Of a DNA stretch of 8,421 bases, positions 1 through 4,861 are shown piece by piece. This DNA is from Devosia sp. Lineage in GTDB: Bacteria; Pseudomonadota; Alphaproteobacteria; Rhizobiales; Devosiaceae. The stretch's first letter is position 1. Each line of letters begins with the position of its first letter. Both the position numbers and the translations under genes were made by a program. A model generated the notes under the pieces. The model did no database searches and was not told the DNA's origin. It saw only the letters and a list, made by a program, of their open reading frames with translations. Location: the NCBI GenBank assembly GCA_028290685.1, contig JAQGJI010000027.1:1-8421 (forward strand), given 5' to 3'.

Positions 1-161
1 CCTTCACCCACGCCGTGGAACTGATGCGATTTGCCGCCTATGGGCAGGTCAACCTTGTGGCGCTGCCGGTCGTGATCGGGGTTACCATCGTCGCCTTCGC
101 GCTGGCTGCAACGGGATACGACCCACAGGCCGGCGCCATCCAACGGGTCAAACGCGCCTAG
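1..161 (+). CDS. ABC-2 type transporter permease, C-terminal fragment (PQQ alcohol-dehydrogenase-associated type)
   Basis: This is the 3' end of a gene that begins left of the window. The frame is read from base 3 and stops with TAG at 159-161. The visible 52 residues begin F-T-H-A-V-E-L-M-R-F, continue into one hydrophobic transmembrane helix (about residues 17-37: VNLVALPVVIGVTIVAFALA), and end with the motif G-Y-D-P-Q and a short basic tail. The 'HAVEL-RF--YGQ' and 'GYDPQ' pattern matches my recollection of inner-membrane permeases of ABC-2 exporters, especially those next to PQQ-dependent alcohol dehydrogenases (PedC-type). The substrate of such exporters is not established. Only the last helix is visible, so a general ABC-2/NodJ-type permease is the safe call and the PQQ association is inference supported by the quinoprotein cluster in this window. 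Confidence 0.72.
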   Translation, partial: FTHAVELMRFAAYGQVNLVALPVVIGVTIVAFALAATGYDPQAGAIQRVKRA

Positions 162-165
162 AGAC

Positions 166-195
166 AAAAAAAAGGCACCACCTTGCGGTGACGCC
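166..195 (-). terminator. Rho-independent terminator of the pseudoazurin gene
   Basis: A hairpin at 174-195 has outer arms GGC/GCC, a 2x2 internal loop, inner arms CACC/GGTG and a TTGC loop. On the minus strand it is followed directly by eight T residues (the A8 run at 166-173). It lies 25 bp past the pseudoazurin stop. There is no U tract on the plus strand, so it should act mainly on minus-strand transcripts, although the stem could also slow plus-strand transcription leaving the permease gene. Confidence 0.7.
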
Positions 196-220
196 GGTTT
201 CTGGAAGGTCTGGGCAGAAG

Positions 221-658
221 TTACTTGATCCTGCCGTAGAATTCTTCGAACCTAGCGGCAGCCTTGGGCGGGACCTTGGCGGCCTTGAGCGCTTCGATAT
301 TGCCCGGGGCCTCGCCGACGACAATCATGCCCACCATGCCCATGGCAAAATGGGGCGCGCACTTATAGGCATAAGCGCCTTCGGCGTGGAAGGTGACGCT
401 GATTTCCTCGTTGATTTTGCCTTTGAAGGGCTCAGCACCTTCAGGGAGCATGTCCTTGATGGTCTCGGCATTGTGGCCCTTGTCAGAAGGAACGAACTTG
501 ACAGTGTCACCCGGCGCGATCTGCAGGAACGCGGGCTCGAACACCATGGCGCCCGCTTCGCTCTTGTTGAGCATCTGAACTTCGAACTCGGCGGCCAAGA
601 CAGCAAGGCTCGGAAAGCAGAGGGCAGCGATAGTCGCTGCGGCAAAAACAGTTTTCAA
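221..658 (-). CDS. Pseudoazurin (periplasmic type 1 blue copper protein)
   Basis: This encodes a small copper electron carrier of the periplasm. I chose TTG at 656-658 as the start: it follows AAGGAGAG at a 5-nt gap and gives a clean 22-residue signal peptide (MKTVFAAATIAAL...AVLA) before mature AEFEVQMLNK. A longer reading to 775 would place about 39 unrelated residues ahead of the signal. The product is 145 residues, 123 after cleavage, which is the normal family length. The type 1 copper ligands are His62, Cys100, His103 and Met108. In mature numbering these are H40, C78, H81 and M86, exactly the positions known for Achromobacter and Paracoccus pseudoazurins, in the motifs DKGHN and KCAPHFAMGMVG. 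Family members donate electrons to NirK nitrite reductase or to other periplasmic enzymes. No denitrification gene is visible here, so exchange with the nearby PQQ dehydrogenase or cytochrome is possible but is inference. The gene appears monocistronic. Confidence 0.95.
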   Translation of the reverse strand: MKTVFAAATIAALCFPSLAVLAAEFEVQMLNKSEAGAMVFEPAFLQIAPGDTVKFVPSDKGHNAETIKDMLPEGAEPFKGKINEEISVTFHAEGAYAYKCAPHFAMGMVGMIVVGEAPGNIEALKAAKVPPKAAARFEEFYGRIK

Positions 659-663
659 AACAT

Positions 664-671
664 CTCTCCTT
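664..671 (-). promoter_or_regulatory. Ribosome binding site deciding the TTG start of pseudoazurin
   Basis: On the minus strand AAGGAGAG is followed by ATGTT and then the TTG start. An ATG sits directly against the SD (663-661), but its frame reads Met-Phe-stop, so it cannot be the gene start and may even compete for initiation. The TTG at normal spacing is the only start that fits the signal peptide. Confidence 0.75.
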
Positions 672-847
672 ATGCGTGCAGGGGTGCGCACGGCAATAAT
701 CAGGGCAGCACAATGCCAAGTCGTGTCGCTTGTTTGCAAACTATAAGCCCAAGCGAGAAAAGTGGCCAATTTCAATCATTGGCAAACCAGGGTGGGGTAG
801 GGATGGTCAGGGAACAACCGCTTCTCAGCCTGCGAGCAATACCCAGC

Positions 848-1584
848 ATGATCCGTCCGCCGTGACCCTCGCCGTCATCCCTTCATTCTCCACTTGCCTG
901 TGCTGCTGGTCGGTTTGACGATTCTCGGTTTTAGCGCCTTCGCCGGTGCGCGCGCGAACGATCGCTAGACAGGATCGCCTTTATCAATCGCAAGCTCGAT
1001 GAGGCGCAGCACCTTGAAGGCGCACTCGCCCGCTGCCAACTGCGCGTCATGCAGGTGCTGCTGGAAGGGCGCGAACAGCAGGCGGAGTTGTGCGCCGCCC
1101 GGCTCGACATGGAACCTAGCCTGCTGCGACTGGCGGATGAGGCTCGCGACCAGGCGGCCGCAGCCAGCGGACCGGACGCGCATGCACTGGCGTTCCATGT
1201 GGAAAATAGCTAGCGCATGCTTGGGCTCCATCATGCCATCGACCATGCGGCGGCACGGGCTTTCGTGCTGCAGCGCGATGGCAAGAGCAAGGAAGCCACC
1301 AAGCTCTATCAACGCGACGTCGGTTTTCCGATCACGAACGAGTTGTCGACGCCGCTTGATCGCGCCCTCACAACGGAGCGCCAACGCCTCGGGCAAAACA
1401 GTTGCAAGGAGCTAGCGATGCTCAGTCCTTGCGGATGACGGGCCTGGCGCTGGCCGCGGCAATGGCCTTGGCGATGCTGGCATAATCGATCCTTCTGGCG
1501 CGCCAGGCCGGTAAGGCCATGCCCGAGCTGGAAGCTGACTTCGGAGCCCGCACGGAACTGCTGCGGGCCCCCAGTCGCCAGTTG
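848..1584 (+). pseudogene. Degenerate membrane sensor remnant (TM - periplasmic helices - TM)
   Basis: Several reading frames must be joined to follow this product. About 870-965 in frame 3 encodes a transmembrane helix (LPVLLVGLTILGFSAFAGAR) ending at TAG 966-968. Frame 2 then runs 971-1438 with an internal TAG at 1211-1213, and reads as long amphipathic helices (FINRKLDEAQ..., RVMQVLLEGREQQAE..., then EATKLYQRDVGFPI...). This resembles the four-helix periplasmic sensor domain of histidine kinases and chemoreceptors. Frame 1 resumes near 1414 with a second transmembrane helix (MTGLALAAAMALAMLA), stop TAA at 1483-1485, then a charged linker. No HisKA or ATPase domain follows. At least two frameshifts and two in-frame stops make this a pseudogene. 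Calling it a two-component sensor is inference from the TM-helices-TM layout and the receiver remnant that follows; a chemoreceptor is the alternative. Confidence 0.5.
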
Positions 1585-1973
1585 CGTGAGGTTGACGGCG
1601 GCGAGGGCAGTTTCTCGCCCATGTCAGCCACGTCAGCGTCGAACAGGACGGACGCGATGGGCTGGAGCGCCTGCGCGCCGACCCCTTCGACCTGGTGATC
1701 CTCGACCCGATGCTGCCATATGTCGACGGAATGGAGGTCTGCCGGGTCATTCGCGAAGAAAGTCTGCCGGCCAGGGTATTGATGCTGGCGGCCAACGACA
1801 GCATGCAGGACAAGATCGAAGGCCTCAAAGGCGGAGCGGACGACTATCTCACAAAGCCGTTCGCCTTCGACGAACTCCTTGCCCGGATCGTCGCCCTGCG
1901 GCGCCGTGGCGGCGGCCATGAGCAGACCAAGCTGCTCAATGTCGGTGACAACGAAACGTGGCGTTGGCTATAG
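1585..1973 (+). pseudogene. Truncated response-regulator receiver domain (OmpR-like), no output domain
   Basis: From 1608 in frame 3 the translation reads as a receiver domain: a helix ending DGRDGLERLRA, then FDLVILDPMLPYVDGMEVC with the phospho-acceptor Asp, then VLMLAAND, then GGADDYLTKPFAFDELLARI with the conserved Lys. The beginning of the domain (the acidic pocket) is probably the VDGGEG stretch at about 1590-1607 in frame 1, so a frameshift near 1600 splits it. The conserved Thr/Ser at the end of strand beta-4 is Ala (LMLAA rather than the usual LMLTA). After the final helix (LRRRGGG) only some 17 residues remain before TAG at 1971-1973, so the winged-helix DNA-binding domain of OmpR-type regulators is absent. 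The nearest start inside the frame (ATG 1710 or alternative start 1695) would miss half the fold. I infer a dead regulator, joined by deletion to the preceding sensor remnant. Confidence 0.65.
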
Positions 1974-2344
1974 GATGGCGTCCAACCCGCCCAAGGATGG
2001 AAGTCTCTCTCCAAATTCTAATCTTCAGCTCAAGTTGCGCTAAACCGAGGCGCCTATTGTTCCGTTCGGTTGACGGATGCAATCCAGAGTGGATGATGGA
2101 CGAGTGGCCCCCGATCAAATGCTCGCGTTTCGATGATGAGCGCCTCGATTCCGATGAGCGCTGCTACAGCAAGGTTGTCGAGATTGTCTCCAATTGCGCC
2201 GTCGCTTCTACGAGGGCGAAGTGACCGCGCGCATGGGAAACCCGCTCGTGCACCTGCGCACGCTGGCACTGGAGCACAGCTTCTAGGTCGGCGTCACCGC
2301 CATAGCCGATACCTCAAGTTCAACAAACCAATGGGCTAGCCTTC
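1974..2344 (+). other. 371-bp stretch with no recognisable intact gene; probable degenerate sequence
   Basis: Only short open frames occur here. One plus-strand frame starts ATG ATG at about 2093 and gives 43 codons rich in Asp, Glu and Cys (MMDEWPPIKCSRFDDERLD...) ending TGA at 2222-2224. A shifted frame continues YEGEVTARMGNPLVHLRTLA to TAG at 2284-2286. Neither has a Shine-Dalgarno sequence and I recognise neither. Given the broken genes on both sides, the simplest reading is more debris of a plus-strand gene, but nothing proves this. I see no hairpin, repeat or promoter of note. Confidence 0.35.
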
Positions 2345-2686
2345 TAGTCTCCCTTCGTCACGAACGTGGCGCCCATGACCCCGACAGCGTATGGCGCCGT
2401 GGAACTCCCGGAAAGCATCACGTCTACTGCCGACGGCACGCTCTACGCCGGCAGCTTGCGCACCGTTGCTGGCAGCGAAGCGTTGGAAGATTGGGCGGTC
2501 GCCGAAAACCTGGCAGGTGCAGATGGCTTCAACGCAACGATCACACCTTTGGGGGCGGTCCCTTTAATTCCCGGCGGCCGTCACCAGGTCGGTGACACGG
2601 TCTGGGGGCTGCAAAGCAAGCTAGGCAAAATGGGCGGCAAAGAGGATCCGGGCATGTTCTACGCCCATCCCGTTGCGCTGCAATGA
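2345..2686 (+). pseudogene. Internally deleted SMP-30/gluconolactonase-like beta-propeller remnant
   Basis: The frame opens after TAG 2345-2347, with possible starts GTG 2366 or ATG 2375, and stops TGA 2684-2686, giving about 106 residues. Three segments resemble separate parts of the roughly 300-residue SMP-30/LRE propeller family. The first is the opening blade (AVELPESITSTADGTLYAGSL). The second is a central loop (SEALEDWAVAENLAGADGFN). The third is the closing strand (VGDTVWGLQSKLGK...DPGMFYAHPVAL). Most of the propeller between them is missing while the frame stays open, as expected after two in-frame deletions. A propeller this short cannot close. The start has no clear Shine-Dalgarno sequence. 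The family match is from memory of typical sequences rather than a search. A small intact protein of unknown function is the alternative. Confidence 0.5.
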
Positions 2687-2696
2687 CAATGATTCC

Positions 2697-2717
2697 GGTG
2701 ACAGCAGTGCTGTCGCC
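2697..2717 (-). terminator. Hairpin at the end of the dehydrogenase cluster, possible terminator
   Basis: This imperfect inverted repeat has six paired bases GACAGC/GCTGTC around a 3-nt loop, extended by GG/CC across a single mismatch. It lies 12 bp past the pentapeptide-protein stop, where the cluster transcript should end, and 10 bp past the stop of the convergent propeller remnant. Neither strand shows a clear U tract after it, so it may need Rho or may only block 3' decay. Confidence 0.35.
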
Positions 2718-2729
2718 AGCTTCGACGCC

Positions 2730-3491
2730 TCAGCGGGAGCGGATGCTCAGGCCGTTGGCAGAGCCAACATCGACATTGCTGAAATCGGCACCCTCGGTCC
2801 AGGCACGCGCAAACTTGGCATCCTTGACCACCGCGTCGACAAAGGTGGTATTGTTGAGCTTGCTCTGCCGCAAGTCGGCGCGTTCAACCGTCGCGCCCGT
2901 GAGGTCAGCACCGGTAAAATTGGCTGCGAAAAGCGTACTGTCGGACAGATCGGCACCCGCGAGCCCGGTTTGTCGAAAGTCTGCATCCGGGGCATAGAGA
3001 TCTGACAGGTTCGCACCCGTCAGGTCGGCCCCAGCGAGGTAAGCGCCTGTGGCGTCTGCTCCGGTCCAAACGATGCCCGTCATGGTCGCCCGGGCAAGCT
3101 GCGCATGCTGCACTTTGGAGCCAGCCATGGTCGCCTCCGTCAGATTTGCGGCGGACAGGTCCGCCTTGTAAAGCAGGGCGCCCGAAAGGTCCGCCGCCGA
3201 GAGATCAGCAAATCGCAGGTCTGCCAGGTTGAGATTGGCGCCCGCAAGGTTTGCCCCCGCTAGGTCCGCACGCGCCATCACCGCCCTGTGCAGGCGGGAT
3301 TTGGACAGGTTGGCCCCAGCCAAGTCGGCTTCCGAAAGGTCCCGGTAGGTGAGATTGAGGCCAGACAGATCACAGCCGGGACAATCATTGCTGGTTCCGG
3401 CCAAGAATTCATCTCGCAGTTTTTCCTGAGCCACAGCCGGTGCAGCACAAGCCGCCAGCAAGGCACTTATAGCCAGAAAAACCTTGTTCAT
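2730..3491 (-). CDS. Exported pentapeptide-repeat protein with N-terminal CxxC
   Basis: The start ATG (3489-3491) overlaps the upstream stop as ATGA and has no Shine-Dalgarno sequence of its own, so translation is probably coupled. The product is 253 residues. Residues 1-21 form a signal sequence. It can be read as Sec signal peptidase I (AVA|QE after 21) or as a lipobox (LAAC, Cys15), so periplasmic protein or lipoprotein is undecided. Cys37 and Cys40 follow in CPGCDLSGLNL. From about 41 to 245 the sequence is almost entirely A(D/N)LXX pentapeptides (DLSEADLAGANLSKS, GADLTGANLSDL), interrupted near 120-145 by less regular repeats. Such repeats fold as a right-handed quadrilateral beta-helix, usually a protein-binding surface. 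No catalytic motif is visible. As the last gene of the quinoprotein cluster it may be a scaffold or binding partner for the dehydrogenase or cytochrome, which is inference from position only. Confidence 0.93.
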   Translation of the reverse strand: MNKVFLAISALLAACAAPAVAQEKLRDEFLAGTSNDCPGCDLSGLNLTYRDLSEADLAGANLSKSRLHRAVMARADLAGANLAGANLNLADLRFADLSAADLSGALLYKADLSAANLTEATMAGSKVQHAQLARATMTGIVWTGADATGAYLAGADLTGANLSDLYAPDADFRQTGLAGADLSDSTLFAANFTGADLTGATVERADLRQSKLNNTTFVDAVVKDAKFARAWTEGADFSNVDVGSANGLSIRSR

Positions 3492-4222
3492 GGTTCGACC
3501 CAACCAGCATCGAACACTTCCAGCCGCGCGCTGCTTTCGTAATAGCCTTCGCGTACGTCTCCAGAATGAGGATCAATCTGAGATTGTCCCTTCCGGTGAA
3601 AGAACCGCGTCTTGAGTACCATCCTGCTGCCGTCGGACGCCCGGCCGGTACAATCCTCCTTGACCGCGCTGCGCCCCACGGCCGTTTCGCCATCGACAAG
3701 TGGCAACTGTTCGCACACCCATTCCCCCGGGACGCGTGACTTGGCCAGGATGCTCATGGTGTAGGCGGCGCGCCGTTCGCGGATGGGCAGCCTGTCGTCG
3801 GTCACTGCTCGAAAGCCATGCACCACGCCATCATCTCCGATGAGGGCAGAAACGATCACGGGAAAGCTTCCGAAGCGGGTTCCGCCGAAGCGCTCGGCGA
3901 TGGGCGTCAAGTTCATGGCCAAGGCGTAATATTCGAGCTCATCGTCATAGCGAAATGTGACTTCGTGCAGTCCCGTGCCGGGCTCCACGGCACAGGCTGC
4001 GTAGTCTCCGAACCCTGCAAGCCTCTTGGCCGGCGGGCCTCCATTGGTGCCGCAGGCATATTCGCGGAACGGCCCTGGCTGGGCAGTGGCCGCCTCGCCC
4101 AGCCTTAGGTCGAGCACGTCGGGTGGCTCCGAGCGATCGAAACCGGCTTCCTGCGCACTGGCAAGTGACCCGCCCATCAACACGGTTGCCGCCAACACGC
4201 AAAATACCCTGCTAGCCGTCAT
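3488..4222 (-). CDS. Uncharacterised exported protein with four mature-region cysteines
   Basis: I do not recognise this family. I chose ATG at 4220-4222, which lies 4 bp after the cytochrome stop and gives a clear signal peptide (MTASRVFCVLAATVLMGGSLASA|QE, cleaved near residue 23). An in-frame extension to 4300 would overlap the cytochrome gene. The product is 244 residues, about 220 when mature. Four cysteines remain after cleavage (57, 77, 170, 191), an even number that suits two disulfides in the periplasm. Visible motifs are FREYACGTNGGPP at 52-64, GFGDYAACAVEPGTG at 70-84, a central FGSFPVIVSALIGDDGVVHG, and a C-terminal aromatic strand-rich region ending WVEP. It has no transmembrane segment after the signal, no haem motif and no known enzyme signature. 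The mix suggests a mainly beta-sheet soluble domain. Tight spacing to the cytochrome and ATGA overlap with the pentapeptide gene tie it to the dehydrogenase system. Confidence 0.85.
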   Translation of the reverse strand: MTASRVFCVLAATVLMGGSLASAQEAGFDRSEPPDVLDLRLGEAATAQPGPFREYACGTNGGPPAKRLAGFGDYAACAVEPGTGLHEVTFRYDDELEYYALAMNLTPIAERFGGTRFGSFPVIVSALIGDDGVVHGFRAVTDDRLPIRERRAAYTMSILAKSRVPGEWVCEQLPLVDGETAVGRSAVKEDCTGRASDGSRMVLKTRFFHRKGQSQIDPHSGDVREGYYESSARLEVFDAGWVEP

Positions 4223-4226
4223 CCGC

Positions 4227-4793
4227 CTATAGCCCCTGGGACTCGGCGGTGGGATACTTGTTGCAGAAGGGCTTGCCGCCATAATAGGCCTTGCAATCAT
4301 CCCGGTTGGGCTCGGCAGGCCGACCCATCATGCTTTCCTGCATATAGGCCACCAGCGCGTCGGCCTCGACGCTGCTCATGGCGCGTCCCTCAAGCAGGTT
4401 CACGCCTGCAAGGTCGGCTTGAGTCATGCCGTAGCAGCGGCCATCGGTATAGGCGCGTGGGTCGTGGTAAGGCATGGCAGTGCCGGGCCGTCCGCAGAGG
4501 ATAATCTCTTTAAGCGTGGCTGCGTCATACTCAAGCGCTCGCAAATTCGGGCCGGTCGGGTTTTCGCCTATGCGCTCGCCGTTGCCGGCCCATCCGTGAC
4601 AGCCGATGCAATCCTGGCCTTTCCAGACCTGGAAGCCCTCCTCCACCAATGCAGGGACGACGGTGGCGGCTGTGTCCTGGGCTTGAGCCTGAGCCAAAGG
4701 AAAGGCCAGCGCCAGGGCACCGAGCGCCAAAAAGGCACCCCGGAGCATCGGCCCGCGCATGGAACGAAGAATATCAAGCAATAAGACGATCAT
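4227..4793 (-). CDS. Periplasmic c-type cytochrome, likely electron acceptor of the PQQ dehydrogenase
   Basis: This is a 188-residue monohaem cytochrome c. ATG at 4793 is supported by AGAGG five bases upstream. The internal Met12 and Met16 would still leave a signal peptide, so the exact start is not certain. The signal sequence runs to about residue 39 (LALAFPLAQAQAQ|D). The haem-binding motif is C62-I-G-C65-H66, and the likely sixth ligand is Met107 in GTAMPYH, the class I pattern. Four more cysteines (100, 120, 167, 177) lie outside the haem motif and could form two disulfides, more than in ordinary small cytochromes c. The stretch after about 155 (RPAEPNRDDCKAYYGGKPFC) is an extension I do not recognise. 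The gene follows the dehydrogenase by 68 bp. Cytochromes in this position (cytochrome cL/XoxG or ExaB type) take electrons from the reduced PQQ. That role here is inference from context; sequence identity to those families was not tested. Confidence 0.92.
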   Translation of the reverse strand: MIVLLLDILRSMRGPMLRGAFLALGALALAFPLAQAQAQDTAATVVPALVEEGFQVWKGQDCIGCHGWAGNGERIGENPTGPNLRALEYDAATLKEIILCGRPGTAMPYHDPRAYTDGRCYGMTQADLAGVNLLEGRAMSSVEADALVAYMQESMMGRPAEPNRDDCKAYYGGKPFCNKYPTAESQGL

Positions 4794-4821
4794 TGGAACC
4801 TCTGAGCCACAAATACAAAGG

Positions 4822-4851
4822 GCCAGCGCGGAGGGAAACCGCCGCGCTGGC
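4822..4851 (-). promoter_or_regulatory. Intercistronic hairpin between dehydrogenase and cytochrome genes
   Basis: A perfect 10-bp inverted repeat, GCCAGCGCGG / CCGCGCTGGC, with a 10-nt loop begins 10 bp after the dehydrogenase stop and ends 28 bp before the cytochrome start. On the minus strand it is followed by CCTTTGTATTTG, which is U-rich but not a clean U tract. It may protect the upstream mRNA from 3' exonucleases or terminate part of the transcripts, so that more dehydrogenase than cytochrome is made. Confidence 0.65.
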
Positions 4852-4861
4852 TCGGACTTAC

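Noticed and set aside
732..741. Perfect 10-bp palindrome GTTTGCAAAC upstream of pseudoazurin
   Set aside because: It is short, does not match a regulator consensus I can name (it is not an FNR box), and does not extend outward. It could be an operator but there is no further support.
965..1396. 143-codon minus-strand open frame across the sensor remnant
   Set aside because: No homology pattern or ribosome binding site; the plus-strand frames there show transmembrane and helical protein-like features instead.
1422..1919. 165- and 138-codon minus-strand frames across the receiver remnant
   Set aside because: These are shadows of a clear response-regulator receiver on the plus strand.
2730..3490. 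Apparent tandem DNA repeats (recurring GGTCNGC-like words)
   Set aside because: They are the coding consequence of the A(D/N)LXX pentapeptides in the minus-strand gene, not independent repeat elements.
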